DNA of 64,000 bases from Martelella endophytica (GCF_000960975.1 NZ_CP010803.1:961001-1025000); one strand, 5' to 3'; counted from the first letter of the stretch, positions 1 to 10,700 are shown. The notes: a model not told the origin generated them from the letters alone. A program made the numbers and translations.

Positions 1-963
1 GCGACCTTCGTGCCGTTCACGGCGCAGAGCCGCATGTCGGGCGTCGACATTGACGGATCATCGATCCGCAAGGGCGCCGTCGACGCCGTTCTCAAATATG
101 TCGAACAGGCATCGGCCGCAAATGGGTCGACACGCGCCAGCGCCGAAAGCAAACGCGAACTCGAGACGATCGCCAACGACATCGCCAAGACAGGCGGCAC
201 GCCGCTTGCCGTGGTCAGGGACGGCAAACTGCTCGGCGTCGTCCATCTCAAGGATATCGTGAAGGGGGGTATTCGCGAGCGTTTTAACGAACTGCGCCGC
301 ATGGGCATCCGCACGGTGATGATCACCGGCGACAACCCGATGACGGCGGCGGCGATCGCGGCGGAAGCCGGCGTCGACGATTTCCTGGCCGAAGCCACGC
401 CGGAAAACAAGCTGACTCTGATCCGCGAGGAACAGGCCAAGGGCAAGCTCGTCGCCATGTGCGGCGACGGCACCAACGACGCTCCTGCCCTCGCCCAGGC
501 CGATGTCGGCGTCGCCATGAACACCGGCACGGTCGCAGCCCGCGAGGCCGGCAACATGGTGGATCTGGATTCCGATCCGACCAAGCTGATCGAGATCGTC
601 GAGATCGGCAAGCAACTGCTGATGACCCGCGGGGCGCTGACCACGTTCTCGATCGCCAACGACGTCGCGAAGTATTTCGCGATTGTGCCGGCCATGTTCA
701 TCGCGCTCTATCCGAAACTCGGCGTGCTCAACATCATGGGGCTCGCAACGCCGCAAAGCGCGATCCTGTCGGCGATCATCTTCAACGCGCTGATCATCAT
801 CGCCCTCATCCCGCTTTCGCTCAAAGGCGTTGCCTACAAGGCCATCGGCGCGGACGGGCTCCTGAGGCGCAATCTTCTCATCTACGGGCTTGGCGGCCTG
901 ATCGTGCCGTTCATCGGCATCAAGGCGATCGACCTCGTCATCACCGCCATCGGCCTCGCCTGA
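1..963 (+). CDS. kdpB: Potassium-transporting P-type ATPase subunit B, 3' part (KdpB)
   Basis: Catalytic subunit of the high-affinity K+ pump KdpFABC; it hydrolyses ATP to energise uptake through KdpA in the inner membrane. The gene is cut by the window start: the frame is open from base 1, and 320 C-terminal residues are visible. Seen: the nucleotide-binding segment [14 protein letters not shown], the P-domain motifs MITGDNP and [10 protein letters not shown], and the C-terminal membrane helices ending in ITAIGLA. The phosphorylation motif DKTGT lies upstream of the window. It is followed after 18 bases by a kdpF-like ORF and then by kdpA, so kdpB precedes kdpA here, whereas the usual order is F-A-B-C. 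Identification is secure; the gene order is the odd part. Confidence 0.97.
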   Translation, partial: ATFVPFTAQSRMSGVDIDGSSIRKGAVDAVLKYVEQASAANGSTRASAESKRELETIANDIAKTGGTPLAVVRDGKLLGVVHLKDIVKGGIRERFNELRRMGIRTVMITGDNPMTAAAIAAEAGVDDFLAEATPENKLTLIREEQAKGKLVAMCGDGTNDAPALAQADVGVAMNTGTVAAREAGNMVDLDSDPTKLIEIVEIGKQLLMTRGALTTFSIANDVAKYFAIVPAMFIALYPKLGVLNIMGLATPQSAILSAIIFNALIIIALIPLSLKGVAYKAIGADGLLRRNLLIYGLGGLIVPFIGIKAIDLVITAIGLA

Positions 964-981
964 CCACAAGGAACGCGACAC

Positions 982-1062
982 ATGACCATCCTCTATCTCG
1001 TTCTCGGACTGGCGGTCTTCGGGCTTCTGCTCGTCATGACCGACGCCGTCGACCGCGCCTGA
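982..1062 (+). CDS. kdpF: KdpF, 26-residue membrane peptide of the Kdp complex
   Basis: A 26-codon ORF between kdpB and kdpA encoding MTILYLVLGLAVFGLLLVMT followed by DAVDRA: one hydrophobic helix with a short polar tail, as expected for KdpF, the small subunit that stabilises the KdpFABC complex in the inner membrane. It starts 18 bases after the kdpB stop and ends 27 bases before kdpA. Family KdpF peptides are about 25-30 residues and lie immediately 5' of kdpA, which is the case here. No catalytic role is expected. Confidence 0.85.
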   Translation: MTILYLVLGLAVFGLLLVMTDAVDRA

Positions 1063-1089
1063 TCTTCCAACGATGTCGGAGACTTCTCG

Positions 1090-2763
1090 ATGTTCATTCA
1101 ATCCATATTCTTCGTCGTCCTCGTCGTTGGCGGCACGGCGCTCATCTCCTGGCCGCTCGGCCGCTACATGAAATGGGCCATGGACCCGAACAGGGGCGAG
1201 GCCGGCGGCTTCACCCGCCTGTTCCAGTCGATCGGCGGCGCCACATGCATGCAGGACCAGAACTGGAAGCGCTACATGGTCGCCATGCTGGCCTTCAACA
1301 TCGTCATGTTCGTGGTCACCTTCGGGTTTCTCGCCCTGCAACAGGCCCTGCCGCTCAATCCCGACGGCAAGGGCGCATTGGAGGGCAGCCTGATCTTCAA
1401 CACGGCGGCCTCGTTCACCTCCAACACCAATCTGCAGCATTATTCGGGTGAGGTATCGCTCAGCTACCTGTCGCAGCTCGGCGGGCTGATGTGGTTGCAG
1501 TTTGTGTCTGCGGCCACCGGCATCGCGGCGCTTGCCGCGCTCGCCCGCGGTCTTGCCGGCAAGCCGCTTGGCAATTTCTTCGTTGACCTGCAGCGCGCCA
1601 CCTTCCTCGTCCTGCTGCCGGTCGCCTTCGTATTCGCCATCCTGCTCGTTCTCGGCGGCGTGCCGATGACCTTCGATGGAGCGGCGGTCGCGATCACGCT
1701 GGAAGGCGTGCAGCAAACCATTGCCCGTGGTCCGGTCGCCGCCTTCGTGTCGATCAAGCAGCTCGGCACCAATGGCGGCGGCTTCTTCGGTCCCAACTCG
1801 ACCCATCCGCTGGAGAACCCCAGCTTCTGGACCAATATCATCGAAATGGTCGCCATCATCCTGATCCCGATGGCCTGCGTATGGATGTTCGGCCGGATCT
1901 TCGAGCGCAAGCGCCACGCCATGGTGATCTTCGCGGTCATGCTGGGCTTCATCGCGGTCAAGATCGCTGGCGCGGTCTATTTCGAATCCGCGCCGACCGA
2001 AGCCTTCGCCAACCTGTCGATCGAGCAGACCGTCGGCAATCTCGAGGGCAAGGAACTGCGCTTCGGCGCGACCGGCGGCCCTCTATGGTCGGTGCTGACG
2101 ACCTCGACTTCGAACGGTTCGGTCGGGGCCATGCATGACAGCCTCAACCCGATGACAGGCCTGATGCCGATGATCGGCATGTGGCTCAATTCCACCTTCG
2201 GCGGCGTCGGCGTCGGCATGATCAACATGTTCCTCTATATCGTCGTCGGCGTCTTCATTGCCGGGATGATGATCGGCCGCACGCCGGAATATCTCGGCTG
2301 GCGCGTGGAAGCGCGGGAGGTGAAGTTCGCGCTGTTCGCCCTGTTGGCGCACGGCCTCTTCATCCTGGGAGGAACAGCAATCTTCGCCGCAACACCGTGG
2401 GGCGCCGACACGCTCAACAATGTCGGACCGCACGGCTTCTCCGAAATGCTCTACGAGTTTACGTCGGCCAGCGCCAACAACGGCTCCGGCTTCGAGGGGC
2501 TCGGCGATGGCACCGTTCCGTGGAACATCGCGACCGGGATCGTGATGCTGCTCGCGCGGTTCATTCCGATCATCCTGCCGCTCGCGATCGTCGGCTCGCT
2601 CTCGGCCAAACGTCGGAGTGTCGAATCGAGCGGAACGCTCAGCGTCGAAAGCGGCGTCTTCGCGACCATGCTCGCCTCGACGATTTTCGTCATCGGCGCA
2701 CTTACCTTCTTCCCGGCGGCGACGCTCGGCCCGATTGCCGAACACGTCATGTTCATGAACTGA
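1090..2763 (+). CDS. kdpA: Potassium-transporting ATPase subunit A (KdpA)
   Basis: K+-channel-like subunit of KdpFABC, carrying K+ across the inner membrane. The protein is 557 residues, the normal length, with about ten hydrophobic segments. Pore-loop signatures are visible, including SFTSNTNLQHY near residue 115 and GTNGGGFFGPNSTHPLENP near residue 225, which form the selectivity filter in the family. The start is ATG 1090 with a GGAG ribosome-binding sequence shortly upstream. It is followed 16 bases later by kdpC. Assignment is secure. Confidence 0.97.
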   Translation: MFIQSIFFVVLVVGGTALISWPLGRYMKWAMDPNRGEAGGFTRLFQSIGGATCMQDQNWKRYMVAMLAFNIVMFVVTFGFLALQQALPLNPDGKGALEGSLIFNTAASFTSNTNLQHYSGEVSLSYLSQLGGLMWLQFVSAATGIAALAALARGLAGKPLGNFFVDLQRATFLVLLPVAFVFAILLVLGGVPMTFDGAAVAITLEGVQQTIARGPVAAFVSIKQLGTNGGGFFGPNSTHPLENPSFWTNIIEMVAIILIPMACVWMFGRIFERKRHAMVIFAVMLGFIAVKIAGAVYFESAPTEAFANLSIEQTVGNLEGKELRFGATGGPLWSVLTTSTSNGSVGAMHDSLNPMTGLMPMIGMWLNSTFGGVGVGMINMFLYIVVGVFIAGMMIGRTPEYLGWRVEAREVKFALFALLAHGLFILGGTAIFAATPWGADTLNNVGPHGFSEMLYEFTSASANNGSGFEGLGDGTVPWNIATGIVMLLARFIPIILPLAIVGSLSAKRRSVESSGTLSVESGVFATMLASTIFVIGALTFFPAATLGPIAEHVMFMN

Positions 2764-2779
2764 TCCGGAGATCCGAAAG

Positions 2780-3334
2780 ATGCAACTTTTTCTCTCGAGT
2801 ATTCGCATTGCCGCGGCGACCATGGTGATATGCGTCGCGGGCTATGCAACAGCCGTCTGGGCCGTGGCCCGGGCGATCGCCCCCGACACGGCCAATGGTT
2901 CGCTGATCATCGGCGAAAGCGGCGCGGTCATCGGCAGCCGCCAGGTGGCGCAGGCCTTCACCGAACCCCGCTATTTCTGGCCGCGGCCATCGGCCGTCGA
3001 TTATAACGGCGCGGGCGCCGGCGGCAGCAACAAGTCGCCGACGAGCGCCGATGTCGAAGATCGCGGTCGCGCGATGGTGGAACGCTACGGCGCGACCCCG
3101 GACAACCCGTTGCCTGCCGATCTCGCAGCCGCATCCGGAGCGGGTCTCGATCCGCACATTTCCGAAGAGGGCGCGCTCTATCAGGCCGGACGCGTGGCGG
3201 CCGCGCGTGGACTGGAGAGGGCACAGATCGAGGAACTCGTCCGCCAGGCGTCGTTTTCGCCCGGCGGATTCCTCAGCACGGACCGCATCGTCAACGTCCT
3301 TGAGCTCAACATCGCATTGGACGCAGTGGATTGA
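2780..3334 (+). CDS. kdpC: Potassium-transporting ATPase subunit C (KdpC)
   Basis: Accessory subunit of the KdpFABC pump: one N-terminal membrane helix (residues about 8-30) and a periplasmic domain. The 184 residues match the family length. Visible motifs are GSNKSPTS and SGAGLDPHIS, both typical of KdpC. It starts 16 bases after kdpA and is followed by a 187-base gap before kdpD, in which I see no gene. The kdpDE genes may therefore be co-transcribed or have their own promoter. Confidence 0.96.
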   Translation: MQLFLSSIRIAAATMVICVAGYATAVWAVARAIAPDTANGSLIIGESGAVIGSRQVAQAFTEPRYFWPRPSAVDYNGAGAGGSNKSPTSADVEDRGRAMVERYGATPDNPLPADLAAASGAGLDPHISEEGALYQAGRVAAARGLERAQIEELVRQASFSPGGFLSTDRIVNVLELNIALDAVD

Positions 3335-3521
3335 GCGTGATTGTCCGCAGACCAAAAGCGCCATACCTATGCGATGACATGTCCATCGAAGCCGTCTCCG
3401 GGATCGACGGTTCGCAGACCCGGAGGCGGCATCATGGAAAGTGGAACGGCGGACGGCTCGACAAGCGGCTGCACGATCGGGTGGTTGCATTTGATGGCCT
3501 CAACGTGGCGGGAATAGCGAG

Positions 3522-6242
3522 ATGGGATCGGAAGAGTCAACGCGCGATACAACACGGCCTTCTCCTGACGCGCTGCTGGAAAAGGCGGAGCAGGAAACAC
3601 GCGGTCGCCTGAAGATCTTTCTGGGCGCCGCGCCCGGCGTCGGCAAGACCTACGAAATGTTGCTGTCCGGCCGCGCCCGCAAGTCCGATGGCGACGATGT
3701 CGTCATCGGCGTGGTCGAAACCCATGGCCGGAAGGAAACCGAGGCCCTGGTTCGCGGTTTCGAGATCATTCCAAGGACAAAGATCGAATATAAGGGCCGG
3801 ATCCTTGAGGAAATGGATCTGGATGCGGTGCTGGAACGCGGTCCGGCCCTGGTGCTTGTCGATGAACTGGCGCACACGAACGCGCCGGGCAGCCGTCATC
3901 CCAAGCGGTATCTCGATGTTCTCGAACTCCTCGACCATGGTATCGACGTCTATACGACGCTCAATATCCAGCATCTGGAGAGCCTGAATGATGTGGTCGC
4001 GCAGATCACGCGGATTCGGGTCCGGGAGACGCTTCCCGATTCCATTCTCCAAAAGGCCGATGACGTCGAGATCATCGACATTACCCCCGACGACCTGATC
4101 AAGCGGCTGAATGAAGGCAAGGTCTATGTTCCGAGGACCGCCAAGCGCGCGATCGAGAACTATTTCTCGCCGCGGAACCTGACGGCGCTGCGCGAACTGG
4201 CCTTGCGCCAGACGGCCCAGCGGGTCGACCAGCAACTCCTCTCCCAAATGCGCCAGAGCGCGATCGAGGGGCCGTGGCCGGCCGGCGAGCGGATTCTTGT
4301 TTGCGTCAACGAGGATCCATGCTCGTCAGGGCTTGTGCGTTACGCCAAAAGGCTCGCGGACCGGCTGCACGCGCCATGGGTCGCGCTCCATGTCGAAGGG
4401 CGGCGCACGCAGAGCCTGGACGATGATGGTCGGGATCGGATCGCCGCGGCGCTGCGTCTGGCCCAGAGCCTCGAAGGGGATGCGGTGACCGTTCCCGGTG
4501 GAGGCGGTCGTGTCGCCGCCGATATCGTCGCCTATGCCCGCGCCAACAACATCACCCATATCGTCATCGGCAAGAGCGAGCGGTCTCGATGGTTCGAGAT
4601 CCTGCACGGTTCCGTCGTTCACGAACTTGTCCGTCATGCTGGCGACATCAGCGTCGATGTGGTGGCCGGAAGCAAGCCTGGCGGCGTGCCGGCGTCCAGA
4701 GCCTCCGTCGCGGTCGCGGAACCGCGTTCGCGCCCGGACTGGAAGGCCTATCTGAAAGCAACGATGGTCGTTGCGATGGCGGTCGGCTTCGGCTTGGCGC
4801 TCTGGCCCTGGCTCGGCGTCGAACACATCGCGCTGATATTCCTGACCGGCGTGGTCACCGTCGCCGTCTGGTTCGGCCTGTTACCATCGCTTTACGCCAG
4901 CGTTTTGTCGGCCGCCTGCTACAATTTCTTCTTCACCAATCCCTATCATACATTCCTGATTTCGCGACCGCGCGAGATCGTATCCGTCGTGTTTTTCACG
5001 ATCGTGGCCGTGATCGTGTCGAATGTCGCCGCGCGCGCCAGGGCGCAGACGATCGCCGCCAAGGCCCGGGCCCGAACGACGGAAGCGCTCTATTCATTCA
5101 GCCGGAAACTGGCCGGAGCAAGTACGCTGGATGACGTGCTGTGGGCATCGGCCCATCAGATGGCCTCCATGCTCAAGGCGCGCATCATCATCCTTCTGCC
5201 GGAAAACGGCACGGTGGCGGTCAGGGCGGGCGTGCCTCCGGATGATACGCTTGTCGATGCCGACATCGCGGCGGCACGCTGGGCGTTGGAACATAACCGA
5301 CCGGCCGGACGGGGGGCGGACACCTTGCCGGGCGCCGCCCGCCTCTATGTCCCCCTCACCACAGGCGAGACGCCGGTGGGCGTGGTCGGCCTGGACAGTG
5401 ACAGGCAAGGACCGCTGCTTACGCCTGAAGAGCAGCGGCTGCTGGATGCGCTGGCCGACCAGGCAGCGGTTGCCATCGAGCGCATCCAGTTGGTCGCGGA
5501 CGTCGACAAGGCAAGGCTGGCCGCGGAAGCCGACAAACTGCGCTCCGCATTGCTGGCATCGATATCGCACGACCTCAAGACCCCGCTGGCGGCCATTCTG
5601 GGTGCTGCCGGAAACCTCCGTGACTATTCGGCGGCGCTGAGCGAACAGGATCGCAATGACATGCTTTCCACGATCGTCGACGAGTCCGAGCGGTTGAACA
5701 GGTTCATTGCCAATCTCCTCGACATGTCGCGGATCGAAACCGGCGCGATGGAGCCGAACGCTTCGCTGCAATATCTCGACGACATGGTGGGATCAGCGCT
5801 CCGCCGGGCGCAAAAGATGTTGTCGCGGCATCATGTTCGCACCGAACTGCCGGCAGATCTTCCCATGCTCAAGGTTGATCCCGTCCTGTTCGAGCAGGTG
5901 ATCTTCAATCTTCTGGACAATGCGGCGAAATACGCGCCACCGCAGACCGCGATCCGGATGCGAGCGTGGAAGGATGGAAATTGGGTGATGATCCAGATAC
6001 TGGACGAGGGACCGGGCATTCCGCCGGCCGACCTGGAAAGGGTCTTCGACAGCTTCCATCGCGCGCGCAAGCGCGACCATGTTCTCGCCGGCACGGGTCT
6101 GGGCCTTTCGATATGCAGGGGGTTCGTCGAGGCGATGGGGGGCACGATCACATCCGCCAACAGGACGGATCGCAGCGGCGCCGTCTTCACGATCCGGATG
6201 CCGACGCCGGCGAACCCGCCGAGAGTGGGAGATGCATCATGA
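3522..6242 (+). CDS. kdpD: Sensor histidine kinase KdpD
   Basis: Membrane sensor kinase controlling kdp transcription in response to K+ limitation and ionic stress. Domain order over 906 residues: N-terminal KdpD domain with Walker A (GAAPGVGKT, residues 35-43) and VDELAHTNAPGSRH, a universal-stress-like domain (about 250-370), four membrane helices (about 405-505), a GAF-like region, a HisKA domain with phospho-acceptor His683 in ASISHDLKTPL, and an HATPase domain with DNAAKYAP and GTGLGLSI. The stop overlaps the kdpE start (ATGA), so the two are translationally coupled. Start ATG 3522 is preceded by GGCGGGAATAGCGAG. Confidence 0.96.
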   Translation: MGSEESTRDTTRPSPDALLEKAEQETRGRLKIFLGAAPGVGKTYEMLLSGRARKSDGDDVVIGVVETHGRKETEALVRGFEIIPRTKIEYKGRILEEMDLDAVLERGPALVLVDELAHTNAPGSRHPKRYLDVLELLDHGIDVYTTLNIQHLESLNDVVAQITRIRVRETLPDSILQKADDVEIIDITPDDLIKRLNEGKVYVPRTAKRAIENYFSPRNLTALRELALRQTAQRVDQQLLSQMRQSAIEGPWPAGERILVCVNEDPCSSGLVRYAKRLADRLHAPWVALHVEGRRTQSLDDDGRDRIAAALRLAQSLEGDAVTVPGGGGRVAADIVAYARANNITHIVIGKSERSRWFEILHGSVVHELVRHAGDISVDVVAGSKPGGVPASRASVAVAEPRSRPDWKAYLKATMVVAMAVGFGLALWPWLGVEHIALIFLTGVVTVAVWFGLLPSLYASVLSAACYNFFFTNPYHTFLISRPREIVSVVFFTIVAVIVSNVAARARAQTIAAKARARTTEALYSFSRKLAGASTLDDVLWASAHQMASMLKARIIILLPENGTVAVRAGVPPDDTLVDADIAAARWALEHNRPAGRGADTLPGAARLYVPLTTGETPVGVVGLDSDRQGPLLTPEEQRLLDALADQAAVAIERIQLVADVDKARLAAEADKLRSALLASISHDLKTPLAAILGAAGNLRDYSAALSEQDRNDMLSTIVDESERLNRFIANLLDMSRIETGAMEPNASLQYLDDMVGSALRRAQKMLSRHHVRTELPADLPMLKVDPVLFEQVIFNLLDNAAKYAPPQTAIRMRAWKDGNWVMIQILDEGPGIPPADLERVFDSFHRARKRDHVLAGTGLGLSICRGFVEAMGGTITSANRTDRSGAVFTIRMPTPANPPRVGDAS

Positions 6243-6931
6243 CCAATCCAACCATCCGGATACTCATCGTCGACGATGAAGTGCCGATCCGCAAACTGCT
6301 GCGCGTCGGTCTGTCGGTCGAAGGCTACAAGGTCGTCGAAGCGATGAATGCCAGGGAGGCGACGGAGAGCGTCGCCGCAGGCGAGCCCGACCTGATCATC
6401 CTGGACCTCGGCCTTCCCGATATGCCAGGACATGACCTCCTGGCCAAGTGGCGCAACGAAGGCGTCGAACTGCCGATCATCATCCTATCGAGCCGGACGG
6501 ACGAAGCCGGCATCGTCAGGGCGCTGGAACTCGGCGCCGACGACTATGTCACCAAGCCCTTCGGCACCAAGGAACTGGCGGCGCGCATCCGCGTCGCCTT
6601 GCGTCACAAGCTCCAGCAACAGGGCGAACGTCCGGTCTTCCAGACCGGCGCGCTCTCCGTCGATCTCGTCAAGCGGATCGTCAGGGTCGGCGAAAAGGAG
6701 ATCAAGCTGTCGCCGAAGGAATACGACATCCTGCGCGTTCTCGTGCAACACGCCGGCAAGGTCATCACCCATCGGCACTTGCTCGAGGCGGTCTGGGGCG
6801 GCTCCGCCGACGTCCAGTATCTCCGCGTCTATGTCCGGCAGCTTCGACAGAAGATCGAGCTGAGCCCGGACGAGCCGCAATACATCACGACGGAAACGGG
6901 CGTCGGTTACCGGCTGCGCGAAGCCGACTGA
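6239..6931 (+). CDS. kdpE: Response regulator KdpE
   Basis: OmpR/PhoB-type DNA-binding response regulator, partner of KdpD. The 230 residues comprise a receiver domain with acidic pocket DDE near residue 12, phospho-acceptor Asp56 in ILDLGLPD and the conserved Lys in YVTKPF, followed by a winged-helix output domain ending GVGYRLRE. I chose ATG 6239, which overlaps the kdpD stop; an upstream extension in this frame would lie inside kdpD. It would activate the kdp promoter, which is outside this window. Confidence 0.96.
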   Translation: MTNPTIRILIVDDEVPIRKLLRVGLSVEGYKVVEAMNAREATESVAAGEPDLIILDLGLPDMPGHDLLAKWRNEGVELPIIILSSRTDEAGIVRALELGADDYVTKPFGTKELAARIRVALRHKLQQQGERPVFQTGALSVDLVKRIVRVGEKEIKLSPKEYDILRVLVQHAGKVITHRHLLEAVWGGSADVQYLRVYVRQLRQKIELSPDEPQYITTETGVGYRLREAD

Positions 6932-6993
6932 TATCGACCTGGAAGCGCCCGCGAGCGCAGCCCACGGGGTCAAGCACTGGAAGTGAGTAGCAT

Positions 6994-7446
6994 ATGAAAA
7001 TCTCCGAAGTCATGCGGCCGGACGATGTCCTGATCGATGTATCTGCCGCCTCCAAAGCCAACCTGCTGCAGCTGATGTCCAATCGGGGGGCACAGGTCCT
7101 TGGCGCTGATCGATCGGACATTGTTGGCGCGTTGGAGCATCGCGAGAAGCTGGGATCAACAGGTTTCGGCGCCGGGATCGCCATTCCTCACGCGCCGGTT
7201 GAAGGCGTAGCCGCGCCGTTTGCGCTCCTGATCCGGCTTGCGAGGCCGATCGCGTTTGAAGCGATCGACGATCGACCCGTGGATGTCATTTGTCTGATCC
7301 TCACGCCGCCCGGCGACCAGGCGGAGTACCTGAAGCTTCTATCGACGATATCCCGCAAATTGCGGTCTTCCGAAACACTCAAGACCATCAGATCCGCCAC
7401 CGACGCCGGGCAGATCTACGCCGCGATCGCGATGTGCGAAGACTGA
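6994..7446 (+). CDS. ptsN: PTS EIIA-Ntr-type protein (PtsN-like)
   Basis: A 150-residue type-2 EIIA domain like nitrogen-PTS PtsN, which takes a phosphate from NPr on a histidine. His66 in GIAIPHAPVEG is the expected phosphorylation site. It lies 62 bases after kdpE on the same strand, with an AAGTGAG sequence before ATG 6994. In enterobacteria and rhizobia dephosphorylated PtsN modulates KdpD and K+ uptake (family knowledge), so the position beside kdpDE fits a role in potassium control. This is probably a paralogue of the usual ptsN beside rpoN, which I cannot verify here. Confidence 0.85.
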   Translation: MKISEVMRPDDVLIDVSAASKANLLQLMSNRGAQVLGADRSDIVGALEHREKLGSTGFGAGIAIPHAPVEGVAAPFALLIRLARPIAFEAIDDRPVDVICLILTPPGDQAEYLKLLSTISRKLRSSETLKTIRSATDAGQIYAAIAMCED

Positions 7447-7464
7447 CTGATGTCGCTCGACCTG

Positions 7465-7608
7465 TTGGAGCAATCGATCTTGCCATTGTTCGAGCTGTTT
7501 GGCGTGGAGATCGAACTGCCACAAGAGCCCGGCCATCGTTTTCCTGCCCTTGATCGCGACGGCGAAGACGCCGAAGAAGTCTCCAGGATTAAACCATCCA
7601 GCTTTCAC
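7465..7608 (-). pseudogene. Relic of an IS3-family OrfA (transposase N-terminus)
   Basis: On the minus strand a stretch of about 48 residues reads MKAGWFNPGDFFGVFAVAIK and then GRKTMAGLLWQFDLHAKQLE, QWQDRLLQQ. This resembles the helix-turn-helix start of IS3 OrfA proteins (pattern F..E.K..VALAAIKG.KT..EL...F.VH..QI..WK..LLE). After this the frame runs into antisense of ptsN, and no OrfB is present. I infer a decayed insertion-sequence fragment in the gap between ptsN and the autotransporter gene. The rest of 7447-7740 shows no gene. Confidence 0.45.
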
Positions 7609-7740
7609 GGGCAGAGCACTCCCTTTCGGGTCTTTGCCCGGATATTGGAATGAGACAGCCCTTAGCGATGGCCGGCATCAAAGGTCTCGAAGGGATTCGA
7701 ACCAGCGATCCGGCAGGGATGACGTCCTCTCAGCAAGGAA

Positions 7741-10700
7741 TTAAAATTGCATGGAAAATCTCAGCGTCGCTTCCTGGCTCCGGAAGTTTTCCGCAAATTG
7801 GCCCCGATACTCACCGCGAAGCTCGTACTTGTCATTGGCCATGAACTGCAGTCCAGCGGTCACATCAAGCAGGGTGTCTGGCATTGCTGCCGTTGAAGTA
7901 AAATCGAAGGCTTTCTGGCCGCGATAATAAGCCGTTACATCCGTAGCGATGCCATCGTTGGACTGATAGGTTAATCCGACGGAGGAATAAGGCCGCAGCC
8001 AGCTGCTTTGGCCGAGATCGAACCGCGCGCCCGTTTCGATCGCCGGATGGGCGGCAAAGGTCCATTGATCGATGCCGCTGACCGCCATGTTCAGGATCGT
8101 GCCATTCAACTGGTAGTCCGACATATGGGTATAAACGAGATCGAGGTCCACGAGCGGACGCAGATACCAGTCCGAGAACGAAAACTCGTAGGCCGCGCGG
8201 GCGCGCAGACCGGCGGTGAAGACGTTCGGCGAGGCCGAACTCGTCCAGACGTCATCGCCTATGTCGAATGTATTGGTTATCTCATTGCCGGCATAGCCGA
8301 TTTGCGCCGCACCGGCGAACAGCCATCCACCGGACTGATGCTTCAGCGCAAGCGCGGCATCGCCGCTGTTTGCGCTGGTTTTCGTGAATTGATCGGCGCT
8401 GTTGCCCCAGGAATTGGTGTAGCCGAGTGTTCCGCCGAGATACCAATTGTCCCCGATTTCCCATTGCGCACCCACGCGCCAAGTCTGGTCATGATCAACG
8501 AAACCGTCGCTCTTTCCGGAATCGCCCGTCTCGGAACGGCGCGTACCGACCTTGCCCCAAACGCAGGCGCTTTCAACAACCATGGTTCCATCGCCAAGGA
8601 AGGTCGGGCAACTCAACGCCGAAGACAGGGACAACTGGCTTGAAAGCGTCATCGCCGCCGCATCCTGCATGGTGCTCTCCGGCGAAAGGCTGTCGATCGC
8701 CTCGTCGTAGTCGCCCCTCGTGTCCGCATTGGCGATCGCGCCAAATGCGTAGGCCGCATCCCCGTCGGATTGATCCCATGCACGCTGGAGCGCGTCGAGC
8801 ATCGATGCTTCCGTGGGCGTCAACTGTCGCGGCGCCGAGGCAAGGAAGGTTGCGCTCGTCGCCGTCGCTGAAAGCGCCCCGTCCGAACCGCCGGAGTACT
8901 TCCATCTTATAGGAGAGCCATCCTTGATCGTCACCGGCGAGCCGACCAGTGTACCCATCGCCTTGGCGATCTTAAAAGTGTCACCGGGAAGCAGCTTGCC
9001 GACGACATGGGGATCGACGCCGCCGCCGCTCTGGAACTTTATGTCGCGAGTCGAGGTGACCATATCGGCGCTGTATTGATCGCTGTCGTCACGCAGCAAG
9101 TCTACGAGAAGGCTGCCGCCCGAGCGGACGACCAGATTGCCGTCAACCATGGTCGACGTGACGTTCTCCGTTCCGCCGACGTCGAAAACCCCTGAATTAT
9201 AGAAAAAATGCCCCGAACTTGTTCCAAGGTCGACGATCCCGTTTGCAGCGGAACGATACGTCGCGCCGGTCTCGTTGTAGAAAAAGTTGCGCTCCTTCGC
9301 GCGGCCGCCATTAACCTCGATATTACCGATAATTGTACCGCGATTGTAGATCGTTTCGTTGCCGTAGGTTCCTTTGATCGCAACGCCTGAGCCGGCGCTG
9401 ACGATAGCGTTGCGTCCGAAATTGATCGTGTTGCTCTCCGTTCCGCCTTCGATGAAGAGAGCAGCGCCGCTACCCGTGCCGCCGGTCAGAACCCCGTTAT
9501 GGGTGATCGAGATGGACCCGCCTTTGCTGGTCTTCTGATCCAGAATGCCGCTCGTTTCCTGAAAGCCGCTCTGGGCGTAAATACCGTAGGAATCCTCGCC
9601 TGTCGCTGAAATGCTCCCGACCGTATCGATCGTGATCGCGCCACCCCTGCCCTTGGATTCAAAGCGTTCTTTGCTCGATGAGGCATCGGGAGCAGCGCCC
9701 GGTGCTGCGCCAAGCGCATTGAGAACGGTAAGGGCGCCGCCACCGCCGCCGAGCGATTGCGCCCATATGCCGTGGGACTGCTCGCCCGTCGTCGTGATCG
9801 CCATTCCGGGTTCGGCGCCTGACATCGCAATGTCGATCGCGCCGCCGTCGCCTATCGAACCGGTATCTCCGACAAAACCTTCATTCTTGTACGCACCGTA
9901 AACGCCGTTGGTCGTGCCGATGCCGCCATAGCCACCGCCACCGCCCACAGTCTGGGCGAAGATAGCATGGGAGGCGGTGCCCGCAGTTGTGATCACACTG
10001 CGATCGCCAAGTGTCAGCTTGATATTGCCCCCGTTTCCGGACGAGGCGCCATCGCCGCCGAAGCTGAGGTCATTCACAATGATGACACTGCCGCCGCTGG
10101 TTGCGTTCTTGCCAAACCCGCCGCCCCCACCGATCGTCTGCGCGAATATCCCCAACGCGCTGTCGCCCTCGGTCGAGACCTTGCCTTCGTTGACAAGATC
10201 GATGTCGCCGCCATGGCCGGACGCACCGCCATCGCCTCCCACCGTGACGGTCACTTTCGACAAAACCGGAAGCAGGTTCGTCGAAGAATCATATGTCGCC
10301 GTTCCGGCATCGGGCAGGACGCTAGCTGCCTGCTGCGTCTCGAACGCAAGATCCGAGATCAGCGTTTTGGTTTCCCGGATGCGTTTTGCAACGTCCGCCG
10401 AAACATTGTCCGCGTCGTTCAGCGCGGCGAGCGCAGCGTCGAGTTCACCAAGTTCCTCAGCGACGCTTTGCTGCGTAACGGAGGATGCCGCATCATCGAG
10501 ATTGACATAAAACGCGCCGCCGCCACCCCCAATGGATTGCGCGACAATAGCGTGAGAGGAAGCGCCCGAGGTATGGACCGAGCCGGTATTGTTCACCGTA
10601 ACCTTGCCGCCGTGGCCCTGCGCGCCCTCGTTACCTCCAACCGTCACGCCCACCGCTATGCTCAGCGCGTTATCGGAGGACGATGCGCCCCCAACGCCGC

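Noticed and set aside
58..1917. A 619-codon open frame on the minus strand opposite kdpB and kdpA
   Set aside because: It is antisense to well-supported kdp genes, with low-complexity Arg/Asp/His-rich content typical of the complement of GC-rich coding DNA.
7675..7735. A tRNA-like T-loop sequence (GGATTCGAACC as complement) near 7690
   Set aside because: The flanking T-stem does not pair and no anticodon or acceptor arm can be drawn, so I do not call a tRNA.
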